64,000 nucleotides of DNA from Paenibacillus pabuli NBRC 13638 (lineage in GTDB: Bacteria; Bacillota; Bacilli; Paenibacillales; Paenibacillaceae): the NCBI RefSeq assembly GCF_001514495.1, contig NZ_BCNM01000013.1, positions 1 through 64,000 on the forward strand. Reading direction: 5' to 3'. Under the pieces are notes generated by a model that saw nothing but the letters and a program-made list of their open reading frames with translations, did no database searches and was not told the origin of the DNA. Below are positions 26,754 to 35,049 of this stretch, piece after piece (within the stretch, counting starts at the first letter, position 1; every line of letters begins with the position of its first letter). Both the position numbers and the translations under genes were made by a program.

Positions 26754-27417
26754 TTGAGAAGATTTTATCCAGGTTTGGCGTTAACTATCATAGCGCTAAT
26801 TACACTATCATTAAGCTCTACTCCAACAGAAGCAGCATCGAAGAAAGTAAGATTAGAACTGTCAGATGGAGCAACGTACTATGGCGAAGTTTTAGACGGG
26901 AAGCCTCATGGAAAAGGAACAGCCCGCTGGGGAGAATTTGAAGTGTATTCAGGAGATTGGGTGAATGGAAAGCGTCAAGGCGTAGGAAAGTATACATATA
27001 AATTAGTCAAAGGAGCGGGTGTACCTTTTGAAGATTATGATGAAGAGAACTTGGGAAACCGGGGAAGTTCACGATCATATTTGGGACTATAAATACACGA
27101 TCAATGAAGGAACACTCAGCCAAGGAAATCTAATCCAAGGATATTACGCAACTCGTTCTTCTGATGTTGTTTCGCTAGGTTATACTGATAACAAGACGCA
27201 AATTAACATGGAAAACTATAATTTCGATGTCAAGTTAACCGGGGATGGGTACTTCTTTGATACTTATATCAATTATAAGAAGAAAATCGGTTCTTCTGAA
27301 ATCCATATCGGGATTAAACCATCCGAATTCTCCAAAGGGACAATAACCAACGGTAAATTCACGGGGTCTACGCATCTAATCGACGAGATCATGTCATTAA
27401 AAGACACAACTAAGTAA
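26754..27417 (+). pseudogene. MORN-repeat exported protein, frameshifted
   Basis: The first frame, from TTG at 26754 (AAGGAG ten bases ahead), encodes a signal peptide (RRFYPGLALTIIALITLSLS, cut near TEAAS) and MORN repeats (YYGEVLDGKPHGKGTARWG, YSGDWVNGKRQGVGKYTY), then runs out at 27092. The next frame (27019-27417) continues with a compatible domain (GEVHDHIWDYKYTINEGTLS ... SLKDTTK). One extra base near 27040-27060 would restore a single protein of about 220 residues. Two overlapping genes are a less likely reading. Confidence 0.65.
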
Positions 27418-27449
27418 GGATTGATTCCTAATTAGTGGAGGTTACACCA

Positions 27450-27791
27450 ATGAGAAAAAGACGATGGATTGTGAGCATTGTTATCTTAGTTAGTATTTTA
27501 TTACTAAGCGAATTGATCATGTACTCTGTAGGTAAAGTAGGGATCCTCAACACAACGAAAAGAGTCATTGCAGGTGCACCCCATGTCATTGTTCAAGGAC
27601 AAACGTTATCTTACCAGGGAAAGATTAATTTTAACGACATCCAAAGTGTCGAGGGATATTCAACAAGCGATGAAGGGACGGCCTTATATAAAGCAATAGG
27701 GACCCCCGTCCCACCACCTTGGATTTATGTAAGAAAAGAAAACACTACCTTTTTCCGATATAAGCTTCCACAGCTTCCATGGAAACTATGA
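27450..27791 (+). CDS. small membrane-anchored hypothetical protein
   Basis: 113 residues starting at the ATG after GGAGG. Basic N-terminus RKRRW, one membrane segment (about 6-26), then an extracytoplasmic domain of about 85 residues with no recognisable motif. It follows the MORN gene by 32 bases on the same strand and may have been cotranscribed with it. Family unknown. Confidence 0.65.
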   Translation: MRKRRWIVSIVILVSILLLSELIMYSVGKVGILNTTKRVIAGAPHVIVQGQTLSYQGKINFNDIQSVEGYSTSDEGTALYKAIGTPVPPPWIYVRKENTTFFRYKLPQLPWKL

Positions 27792-27803
27792 TGATACCTC
27801 TCA

Positions 27804-28262
27804 CTAACCATCCAACCCGTTAAACTGCCGAAGCATGTTGGTGAAACTCTCCAGCTCCTTATCATCCCATCTGGATATACGGTCATAAAAGGCGGACTCC
27901 TTCTCTTTGAGCGCACTCACCGTCGATTGTTGACCAAGCTCCGTCAAAGACAGCAAAATGCCGCGCCGATCTTCGGGGTCTGGCTCCTTGCTCACATACC
28001 CCGCTTGCTCAAGTTGTTTAATCAAACGGCTTACCGAACTGCGGTCCATAGCCGTCGCTTCTGCCAAAGCTGCGGCGCTTGCAGGACCGTAAGAGTACAA
28101 CCACCGCACCAGATGAAAAGCAGCAGGCTGCAAGGTCGCATCAAAACGCTCGGCAGACCGAACATTAAGCGCATGTGAAGCACTAATCAGCGCATGAATC
28201 TGCTCACCAAGTGCCAGTTCCAGAGTTTCTCTATCTTTGGTTTTAACCGGATTTTCACTCAT
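27804..28262 (-). CDS. MarR family regulator
   Basis: 152 residues with the winged helix of MarR (about 45-110): AALAEATAMDRSSVSRLIKQ followed by the wing DPEDRRGILLSLTELG. GAGAGGGG precedes the start. It is divergent from an SDR dehydrogenase and probably represses it and itself. Effector unknown. Confidence 0.9.
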   Translation of the reverse strand: MSENPVKTKDRETLELALGEQIHALISASHALNVRSAERFDATLQPAAFHLVRWLYSYGPASAAALAEATAMDRSSVSRLIKQLEQAGYVSKEPDPEDRRGILLSLTELGQQSTVSALKEKESAFYDRISRWDDKELESFTNMLRQFNGLDG

Positions 28263-28307
28263 TATTGTTGTTCCCCTCTCCTCGATACATCAAAGTAGGC
28301 TTACGAA

Positions 28308-28346
28308 TATATAGTTGACAAATATCAATTAAATTATATAGTTGAT
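28308..28346. promoter_or_regulatory. candidate MarR operator in divergent promoter
   Basis: TATATAGTTGA occurs twice, at 28308-28318 and 28335-28345. The second forms an inverted repeat ATCAA-N13-TTGAT with 28324-28328. It overlaps a TTGACA promoter-like box at 28315. Confidence 0.5.
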
Positions 28347-28396
28347 TTATGTCCATTATATAACTCGACCCTATTCGTGTCAAAAGGAGACCTATT

Positions 28397-29275
28397 ATGA
28401 AAACAACACAACCCATTATTGTAATTACCGGAGCAACAAGTGGACTGGGGCAGCTTGCCGCCATTGAACTTGCCAAACGCGGTGCACATCTTGTACTCAC
28501 AGCCAGAAGCCAGGCACGCGCCGATGCCACCAGAAACAAAATCAGGGAGATCGCGCCATCCACCAAGATCGATTTTTTCTTCGGGGACTTATCTGTACTG
28601 AACGATGTAAAACGGATTGGACTTGAAATTGCAGCTGCTTATCCGCGGATCGATGTACTTTTAAATAATGCGGGTCTTCATGCTTTTGAACAGAGAGTCA
28701 CTTCCGAAGGATTTGCCGAGATGATCGCCGTGAACTATTTGGCACCTTGGCTGTTAACGCACACGTTGCACACTTCTCTAATGCAGGCTGGCCATGCCCG
28801 TGTCGTCAATGTTGCATCTGAAGCCTCGCGGAATCATGGCAAACTGGTACTGCCCTATGACTTGACGGATACCGATCCCTTTACTGCACGCGGCTCCTCC
28901 GCCATCTATGGCAAGACCAAACTGCTCAATATTATGTTTACTGGCGAACTTGCCCGTCAATGGGATGGAACTGGAATCCGAGTGAATGCTTTAAATCCAG
29001 GCTTTAATGTTACGGGTCTTGGACGAGAGTTATGGTTTGCGAGTGTGCTAGAGCGCATTCTAACGTTTTTGCATATCGGCGACCCGCGCCGGGGTGCAGA
29101 CATTATGACTCGATTGGCTGTGGAGCCGAGTTTTGGAGAAGTTACGGGAGGGTATTTCAATGTTGGAAGCGGAGCATCCATAACTCCTGTGTATCCAGGC
29201 GGAAATGCTGAAATGCAAAATAAGCTGTGGAATGTTACAACACAATTACTGGAGCAGCGTGGTCTGCTGGAATAA
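28397..29275 (+). CDS. short-chain dehydrogenase/reductase
   Basis: 292-residue Rossmann-fold oxidoreductase. Cofactor motif TGATSGLG at the N-terminus, NNAG (LLNNAGLHAF), catalytic Ser in NVASEASRNHG and the YxxxK motif YGKTK. The extended-loop form resembles the retinol/protochlorophyllide reductase-like SDRs. It starts after AAAAGGAG. It is divergent from and probably controlled by the MarR protein. The substrate is not deducible. Confidence 0.9.
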   Translation: MKTTQPIIVITGATSGLGQLAAIELAKRGAHLVLTARSQARADATRNKIREIAPSTKIDFFFGDLSVLNDVKRIGLEIAAAYPRIDVLLNNAGLHAFEQRVTSEGFAEMIAVNYLAPWLLTHTLHTSLMQAGHARVVNVASEASRNHGKLVLPYDLTDTDPFTARGSSAIYGKTKLLNIMFTGELARQWDGTGIRVNALNPGFNVTGLGRELWFASVLERILTFLHIGDPRRGADIMTRLAVEPSFGEVTGGYFNVGSGASITPVYPGGNAEMQNKLWNVTTQLLEQRGLLE

Positions 29276-29310
29276 TTGAACCTTTTAATCATTAGAATTT
29301 TTATATAATC

Positions 29311-29341
29311 AAAAAAGCCGACATTTAGATGTTCGGCTTTT
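29311..29341. terminator. bidirectional terminator
   Basis: AAAAAAGCCGAC ... GTTCGGCTTTTT between convergent genes; T tracts exist on both strands. Confidence 0.8.
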
Positions 29342-29356
29342 GCAGGTTCAGCTTCA

Positions 29357-29899
29357 TTACTTTGGAGTAGTACCCTCTACATATACCGGTACAGCAGGAT
29401 AATACTCCTGATTTTCATGTATAAATCCGTCATTCCCATAGAGATTCACAATAATATATCCATCTTTCAGCGGCATAGGAATAATCAAAGCACGTTTGCC
29501 ATTCCAATAGTAACGGTCCTTTCTCTCGCTCTTATTGTCATCCCAATAAACAATGTTAACAAAATCCATGTCATGGATCAGAGCTTTGTCGTGAATAACG
29601 ATGCAAAGGTAATCCCCCAACTTTTCTATCGAAATGCCTTCCTCATCTTCCTTCCATACATACTGATTCGGTTGCATGACAAGCTTATTCTTTGATGATT
29701 TGGTGAGCATGGATGCACTAGCGTTTTCCCCTTTTACATCAACTAAGAGTGCGGAGTGATCATTCACGATTTTGACATCTGCGTATTGCAGATGATGGGT
29801 TTTGAGATAACTATGAATTTCTCCCTTCGTGAGCGGTTCACCACTTGAACCATTCGTTAATAAAAGCATGGATAACATCAATTCAAATAAAAATTTCAT
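29357..29899 (-). CDS. exported hypothetical protein
   Basis: 180 residues from the ATG at 29899, which has AAGGAG nine bases ahead; the open frame extends to 30025 but without a site. It has a short signal peptide (KFLFELMLSMLLLTNGSSG) and a soluble remainder with alternating strands. No family is recognised. It may be a substrate or cell-surface protein of unknown role. It is monocistronic, ending at a bidirectional terminator. Confidence 0.65.
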   Translation of the reverse strand: MKFLFELMLSMLLLTNGSSGEPLTKGEIHSYLKTHHLQYADVKIVNDHSALLVDVKGENASASMLTKSSKNKLVMQPNQYVWKEDEEGISIEKLGDYLCIVIHDKALIHDMDFVNIVYWDDNKSERKDRYYWNGKRALIIPMPLKDGYIIVNLYGNDGFIHENQEYYPAVPVYVEGTTPK

Positions 29900-30031
29900 T
29901 CTATGTACTCCTTGTCTGCTACAGGCTTCATTGTTAAGTGATGTACTTGATAATATCAAAAATATTGAATTCCAACAATTGGATGACAGAATAAGCCTTC
30001 CAGATAACAATCTGAAAGACTTCATCTCTTA

Positions 30032-30395
30032 TCAATCCACCGTCACCCAAACCTGCATATTGTGTGTGACCATCACGATAGTATAACGTTCCTTCAACTC
30101 ATGAGCCAATTCCTCGATTTTGAAGGTCGAGACGGGATCAAGCGATGCCTTAGCCTCATCCATCAGCAGAATGTCCGGCTCCACTGCCAATGCGCGTGCG
30201 ATGCAGAGGCGCTGCTGCTGACCTCCGGACAGGCTTAATGCGGAACGCTTCAGGTTGTCTTTTACCTCGTCCCACAAGACAGCAGAGCGGAGGCTCTGTT
30301 CCACGATTTCATCCAGTTTCTTTTTGCCATGAATGCCATGTTGTCGTGGACCGAAGGCCACATTATCGTAGATGGATTTCGGAAAGGGATTTTTC
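30032..30395 (-). pseudogene. remnant of phosphate ABC transporter ATPase (pstB)
   Basis: The C-terminal two thirds of a PstB-type ATPase: NPFPKSIYDNVAFGPRQHGI, the signature SLSGGQQQRLCIARALAVEP, Walker B ILLMDE and THNM. Walker A and the first ~100 residues are absent. The D-loop is altered (DEAKASLDP for DEPTSALDP), and the C-terminus ends early (THNMQVWVTVD). It starts exactly at the stop of the aldo/keto reductase. Non-functional. Confidence 0.85.
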
Positions 30396-31262
30396 CTAGA
30401 TAAAAAGCTTCATCAATGTATTAAAAACTGGATTCACAATATAACCTGTCGGATGGATAGAATACCTCTTACCCGAGTTCAGACGGCTGATCTTCTCCAT
30501 TTCCGCAGCGGACAGCTCAAAATCAAAGATCTCACTATTCTCTCTGATCCGCTTCGGATTGGATGACTTGGGAATCAGGATGACGCCCCGTTCCAGATGC
30601 CAACGCAAGATCACTTGAGCCACCGTCTTGCGATGATGATCAGCGATTTCCTTCAATACCGGATGCTGCAATAACACTTTATTTCCCTGCCCCAATGGAC
30701 CCCATGCCTCATGCAAAATCTGATATTTGTCCATATAGGCATGCAGTTCATTCTGAGGAAATTCCGGGTGCGTCTCGATCTGGTTGATCATCGGCAAGAT
30801 TTTCGCGTGCTTCCTTAATTCTTCCAGATGTTGAATCTCAAAGTTCGCGACCCCAATGACTCTGATCTTGCCTTCCTCGTATAATTCCTCCATGGCTTTC
30901 CACGTTTCGATATACTTTGGCGAGGCAAAATGGATTAAGTACATGTCAAGGTAATCGACACCCAGCTTGTTTATCGTCTTCTGGAAAGCTTTCCTGGTCG
31001 CTTCATAGCCATGATCCGTATTCCAGACTTTCGACGTGATGAAGAATTGCTGGCGCGGAATCTGACTATGCCGGATCTCTGCTCCCAGCGCTTTCTCATT
31101 CCCATAGATCCGGGCGGTATCAAAATGTCGGTACCCGACCTGAATGGCCTCACGGATCGCTGTTGTGAATTCTGCTTCTTTCGTTATTTTGTAAACCCCA
31201 AAACCCAGTTGGGGAATAGGAACTCCGTTTCTGGCTTCAACCACTTTTGTTTGCAAATTCAT
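30396..31262 (-). CDS. aldo/keto reductase
   Basis: 288-residue NADPH-dependent reductase of the 2,5-diketogluconate reductase/YvgN branch. Catalytic Asp and Tyr in FDTARIYGNE, Lys in ITSKVWN, His in MYLIHFASP, and the cofactor motif IPKSSNPKRI. The start at 31262 has GAGAGGAG eight bases ahead. It is downstream of an Rrf2 regulator (72-base gap), and both have closely matching AT-rich upstream elements, implying common control by that regulator. The C-terminus borders a pstB remnant but looks complete. Confidence 0.9.
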   Translation of the reverse strand: MNLQTKVVEARNGVPIPQLGFGVYKITKEAEFTTAIREAIQVGYRHFDTARIYGNEKALGAEIRHSQIPRQQFFITSKVWNTDHGYEATRKAFQKTINKLGVDYLDMYLIHFASPKYIETWKAMEELYEEGKIRVIGVANFEIQHLEELRKHAKILPMINQIETHPEFPQNELHAYMDKYQILHEAWGPLGQGNKVLLQHPVLKEIADHHRKTVAQVILRWHLERGVILIPKSSNPKRIRENSEIFDFELSAAEMEKISRLNSGKRYSIHPTGYIVNPVFNTLMKLFI

Positions 31263-31287
31263 TTTGACTGCTCCTCTCAAAATAACG

Positions 31288-31320
31288 AAATATACTAAAT
31301 ATTTATTATATCTAGTTAAG
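31288..31320 (-). promoter_or_regulatory. Rrf2-type operator candidate upstream of aldo/keto reductase
   Basis: On the minus strand the order is TAACTA, ATATAA, ATAT, AGTATATT within 33 bases. The same order and spacing occur at 31792-31825 upstream of the Rrf2 gene. Confidence 0.6.
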
Positions 31321-31334
31321 TCCAAAAAAAGAGG

Positions 31335-31775
31335 CTAACCCTTTCTTTCTTCATGAAACAGATCGGTTAACCGTATGTCTTTTAAATAATTCTGCATGGC
31401 GACCTCCGCGCCTTCAAGATGATGAATGACCTTTTGTTTCACGTCGTCCACATCTTGCCCGTGGAGTGTTACATCGGTATGGATTTTAAACAAATCTTTG
31501 CCGGGTTCAACCGCCAGGAATACATCCAACATCGTAATTTCCGACAAAGGCTGGGCAAGCAATATGCCACCCTTGGCACCTTCTTTTGCGACCGTCAGTT
31601 TGGCGTTATTCAGGTTGCGAATGACTTTTACCGTCGTAGGAACCGGAATATTGAGCTGCTCCGAAATCAACTTAGTGGACAAAAAATTCGAACAGTTCTC
31701 CTCGGATAGAGCGTGAATATAGAGTAGAATAGAGATTCCCTGTGATAAGGCTGTAGAGTATGCCATTTCATTCAT
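31335..31775 (-). CDS. Rrf2 family transcriptional regulator
   Basis: 146 residues: N-terminal winged helix (about 10-70, STKLISEQLNIPVPTTVKVI and AKGGILLAQPLSEITMLDVF) of the Rrf2 family. The three-cysteine iron-sulfur cluster motif of IscR/NsrR is absent, so this is a cluster-free member such as YwnA/CymR-like proteins. Several Met codons cluster at the start and the ribosome site is weak. It heads an apparent two-gene unit with the aldo/keto reductase and has a matching candidate operator upstream. Confidence 0.88.
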   Translation of the reverse strand: MNEMAYSTALSQGISILLYIHALSEENCSNFLSTKLISEQLNIPVPTTVKVIRNLNNAKLTVAKEGAKGGILLAQPLSEITMLDVFLAVEPGKDLFKIHTDVTLHGQDVDDVKQKVIHHLEGAEVAMQNYLKDIRLTDLFHEERKG

Positions 31776-31791
31776 CCTAACTATTTCTTTT

Positions 31792-31825
31792 CTTAATATA
31801 CTATATATCTTTTATATTTAGTTAG
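31792..31825 (-). promoter_or_regulatory. Rrf2-type operator candidate upstream of the regulator
   Basis: Minus-strand TAACTA, ATATAA, GATAT, AGTATATT match the element at 31288-31320 at most positions. Confidence 0.6.
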
Positions 31826-32101
31826 CAACTACACAACACCCTTTCACAGCAAGGTCAAGAAACATTCGGTTGACTATCCCCTTCCGGTGTAATAGAATGC
31901 CAATTTTAAATATATATCACGTTCATCTGCACATCATCCTGAACTTAAGAAAGGAGCTGATGGGATGGTTCGAATCGATGCATCCGGCTCTGGGCAGAGC
32001 ATTCTTTCCATATTTGCCTGGAGCCTTTTCTAACAGCATTGAAGGTAAGAGCTTTGCCCCTCTATATATCCATTACGTTATATAGATAGGAGCAAAATCA
32101 G
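31826..32101. other. intergenic region between Rrf2 and CD3324-like genes
   Basis: Beyond the operator this stretch holds no convincing gene. A GGAGCAAAATC ribosome site sits just before 32102. Confidence 0.4.
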
Positions 32102-32380
32102 ATGAAATACAAAAATGCAGACTATGTACTGCCAGCAGAACTGGTGCAGCGCATTCAACAATATATCCAGGGAACCTATTTGTATATCCCGGTCCAGGAA
32201 GAATATAAGAAACCATGGGGAGCATGTTCCGGTTCAAGAGCCATGTTACGAAAACGCAATAAGGGGATCGCTGAGGCTCATCATTCTGGAATTTCTGTTC
32301 GTCTTCTGGCACAGCAGTACTACCTGACAGAGCGCAGTATCCGCCGTATCCTTCTCCAGCATAAACACGGACAATATTAA
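32102..32380 (+). CDS. CD3324/Mor-like helix-turn-helix protein
   Basis: 92 residues. N-terminal MKYKNADYVLPAELVQRIQQ and YIQGTYLYIP are typical of the CD3324 family; the C-terminal helix-turn-helix (GISVRLLAQQYYLTERSIRR) resembles Mor transcription activators. It starts after GGAGCAA. A small DNA-binding protein, common singly in Bacilli and Clostridia; target unknown. It is 87 bases upstream of the MBL-fold gene on the same strand. Confidence 0.85.
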   Translation: MKYKNADYVLPAELVQRIQQYIQGTYLYIPVQEEYKKPWGACSGSRAMLRKRNKGIAEAHHSGISVRLLAQQYYLTERSIRRILLQHKHGQY

Positions 32381-32467
32381 TACTGCATCATGTATGTCCT
32401 TGCTCGTTGTTAAGAGCATACGGTAATCTGTTTCTGAAGGATTCAAATCAGGAGGTGCCTTTACTTC

Positions 32468-33211
32468 ATGTGTTTATACGTTAAACCACTTAGTATCGAA
32501 TTTGAATACAACGGGATACCACAGGTTATTACACCTGCCCTAATTGGTAATCAACAGCATTCCTTTCTGGTAGATTGCGGTTACGCCGGCTTCGTTCCAT
32601 ATATTGAAAAAGCATTGAATAGACATGAGTTGTCGTTGTCCAATCTAACTGGCCTCATCATTACCCATCATGATCTGGATCATGTAGGCTCTCTCGCAGA
32701 GATCAAGCGAACCCATCCCGATATCCGGATTATCGCGCATGAACAGGAAGCTCCATATATTGATGGCACGAGAACCTCATTGCGGCTGGAGCAAGCGCTA
32801 GCAACGCTTAGCCTTCTACCTGAAAAAGACCAGCCAGCAGCGAAGGAATTCATCTGTACGTTGGAAATGATTGAACCAAGTCCGGTTGATCAGACGGTTC
32901 ATGATCATGAGCTACTGCCATGGTGTGAAGGCATAGAGATTATACAGACACCTGGTCATACACCAGGGCACATATCCATTTACCTTCCCTCCATTCGTAC
33001 CCTGATCGCTGGTGATGCTGTGGTCATTGAGAACAATGGGGAGCTCGGAATCGCCAATCCCCAGCATACACTGGACCTGAAGGAAGCGGTTCGCTCTGTA
33101 CAACGTTTGCTTGGATATGAAATCGATACGTTGATTTGCTATCATGGGGGTCATTTTCAAGGGGATGTTCGAAGTGCGCTTCAACGTCTACTTCAATCCT
33201 ATACACCGTGA
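32468..33211 (+). CDS. metallo-beta-lactamase fold hydrolase
   Basis: 247 residues with the metal-binding set of the MBL fold: THHDLDHVG (HxHxDH form), the third His in TPGHTPGHIS, Asp in IAGDAVV and the final His in CYHGGHF. No beta-lactamase-specific features; the closest general type is the broad hydrolase group including lactonases. AGGAGG lies 13 bases before the ATG, a rather long spacing. Probably cytosolic. Substrate unknown. Confidence 0.9.
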   Translation: MCLYVKPLSIEFEYNGIPQVITPALIGNQQHSFLVDCGYAGFVPYIEKALNRHELSLSNLTGLIITHHDLDHVGSLAEIKRTHPDIRIIAHEQEAPYIDGTRTSLRLEQALATLSLLPEKDQPAAKEFICTLEMIEPSPVDQTVHDHELLPWCEGIEIIQTPGHTPGHISIYLPSIRTLIAGDAVVIENNGELGIANPQHTLDLKEAVRSVQRLLGYEIDTLICYHGGHFQGDVRSALQRLLQSYTP

Positions 33212-33293
33212 AACACCACTAGCCCATACATATGTATGGGCTATTATTTATGGTCATCACTGCTGTCATACGGACGTATTAGCTTTACTGAGT

Positions 33294-34178
33294 TCACTCT
33301 ATCCTCGATTTCATCGCTGCGTATTTGCTGGGAGTGATACCTACAGCGGCCTTGAAAGATCGACTGAACAGATGAATACTCGAAAAGCCAACCTCCTCGG
33401 CAATCCGGGTTAGATTATGTGTTCCTTCCATAATTCTTTTCTGGGACTGCTCTATTCTGATATGTGTCACATATTTGTGGAGAGTAATCCCCAGCTTGCT
33501 TTTGAACAAATGCGATAAATGGTTCGTCGATACACCAACATGACTACTGATGGCAGCATTATTTAATTGAGGGTCGGCGTAGCATTCATGAATATAACGA
33601 ATCGACTTTTCGATGAATGCCCACCCCTTGGTCATGTTTCCCTCTTGGTCCTGATCTTCGGATTGATTTTTGAAAAACAAATGCAGCAATTCCAAACATA
33701 TGGATTTCGTGATTAACGAAGACCCTCCCCGCTGCTCCTGAAACTCCTGATGCATGAGCGCAAATCTCTTTTTCCATTCAATTCGATCGGCTAGCTGCAA
33801 ATGAGAGATTGGGCGTATGGAAGCCAGCTTCATTTCCCTATCCGCCGGATCGGGTCTATCACTATGCGTTGCACTCGTAGTTTTCAATACACTTCGCTCT
33901 TCCACATAATACAGATCAAAATGAAAAATATACTGAATCAATGGCTGTGTGGAGGTGGACCGAATGATATGAGACATGAATGGATGCATCAGCACGATAT
34001 CGCCTTCTTTGACCAGGTATTTCACACCACTCAAGAAAAATTCCGCTTCCCCTTGTTCGATGTAGGTATACACATGATCGTGGTCTATCCATTCCCCTGC
34101 CAAAGAAAATGATTCCGTCATTCTTGCCGCTCTTACGAATGGCGAAATGCTATTCATCCATGGCTCATACACCTGCAT
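33294..34178 (-). CDS. AraC family transcriptional regulator
   Basis: About 294 residues. N-terminal cupin (about 20-110, with HVYTYIEQGEAEFFLSGV and DIVLMHPFMSHII) and C-terminal AraC double helix-turn-helix (about 190-290: NNAAISSHVGVSTNHLSHLF then LTRIAEEVGFSSIHLFSRSF). The start is unclear: GGGAGG lies one base before the ATG at 34178, so GTG at 34172 (spacing 7) may be used. It is the last gene of a three-gene unit with the sugar isomerase and MDR dehydrogenase, and probably regulates it. Confidence 0.88.
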   Translation of the reverse strand: MQVYEPWMNSISPFVRAARMTESFSLAGEWIDHDHVYTYIEQGEAEFFLSGVKYLVKEGDIVLMHPFMSHIIRSTSTQPLIQYIFHFDLYYVEERSVLKTTSATHSDRPDPADREMKLASIRPISHLQLADRIEWKKRFALMHQEFQEQRGGSSLITKSICLELLHLFFKNQSEDQDQEGNMTKGWAFIEKSIRYIHECYADPQLNNAAISSHVGVSTNHLSHLFKSKLGITLHKYVTHIRIEQSQKRIMEGTHNLTRIAEEVGFSSIHLFSRSFKAAVGITPSKYAAMKSRIE

Positions 34179-34209
34179 TCCTCCCAACTGCTCTTCTCAC
34201 TGATCCGGT

Positions 34210-35037
34210 TTATATTTTGGCAAACACGCTATCGAAGCCTGCTTTGGACTTGGCAAACAGTTCATTTGTATCAAGGGTTGGCGTCGGTGCTAGCACCTCT
34301 TGAGATACGACACCATTGTAACCAATCGCTTTTAGATTCTTTAAGAATCCCTGCAGATCGATTACGCCCTCGCCAGGGTATAAACGCTCATAATCCAACA
34401 ATTCTTCAATCGGGAGATCATAGGCATCATTGATATGAACATGGACAATCTGTTCCTTCTTCAGATCCAACACTTCTTCGATCTGTAATCCATTCGTATG
34501 CCAATGATAGGAATCCACCAATAACCCTACATTCGGGGCATGAATTGTTTCGATCCAATCAAGCGTATCCTCCACACTCCAAATAAATGGATTCTTCCAT
34601 TGGGTTCGCAGATGATGGCAGCCGACAAACTCCAGGCCTAGTCTTATTCCATATGCGTCCAGAATATCTGCACACAATCTCAATCGTTTGGTAGCTGCCG
34701 CCATAAATGATGCTGCTGGCTGATCCGTGGAAGGTAAAATATAGGTGCAACAGCTGTAACAGTTCAACGAAGCGGAGGCTTCTGCCATTTGAACCAGGGA
34801 TTGAAGTCCTTCACGAAACTGTTCATCTGTGGTTCTCCAGTCCACGGTCAGGTCGGATGAACCGATGATCACCTGATTGCTTTCCAACAGATGTTTGGCC
34901 TGTTCCTTCCCAACCTCTTCAATAAATGAGAGCGGATTCAAATCTACAGACTGAAATCCGTATTTTGCAGCATTCGTAATATATTGTTCACTCGACTCGA
35001 TGTTCCCCAAGCCTGCTCTTGTTAACCCTCTAATCAT
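34210..35037 (-). CDS. sugar phosphate isomerase/epimerase (AP endonuclease 2-like TIM barrel)
   Basis: 275-residue xylose-isomerase-like TIM barrel. Metal ligands are visible: LGLEFVG with Glu, VGLLVDSYHWH with Asp and His, VHVHINDAYDLP with His and Asp, and VVSQEVL with the terminal Glu. The ATG has AGGAGGAG upstream and follows the dehydrogenase stop by 12 bases. With the dehydrogenase it probably handles a keto-sugar or inositol-like intermediate; the exact substrate is inferred only in general terms. Confidence 0.88.
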   Translation of the reverse strand: MIRGLTRAGLGNIESSEQYITNAAKYGFQSVDLNPLSFIEEVGKEQAKHLLESNQVIIGSSDLTVDWRTTDEQFREGLQSLVQMAEASASLNCYSCCTYILPSTDQPAASFMAAATKRLRLCADILDAYGIRLGLEFVGCHHLRTQWKNPFIWSVEDTLDWIETIHAPNVGLLVDSYHWHTNGLQIEEVLDLKKEQIVHVHINDAYDLPIEELLDYERLYPGEGVIDLQGFLKNLKAIGYNGVVSQEVLAPTPTLDTNELFAKSKAGFDSVFAKI

Positions 35038-35049
35038 TCCAATCTCCTC

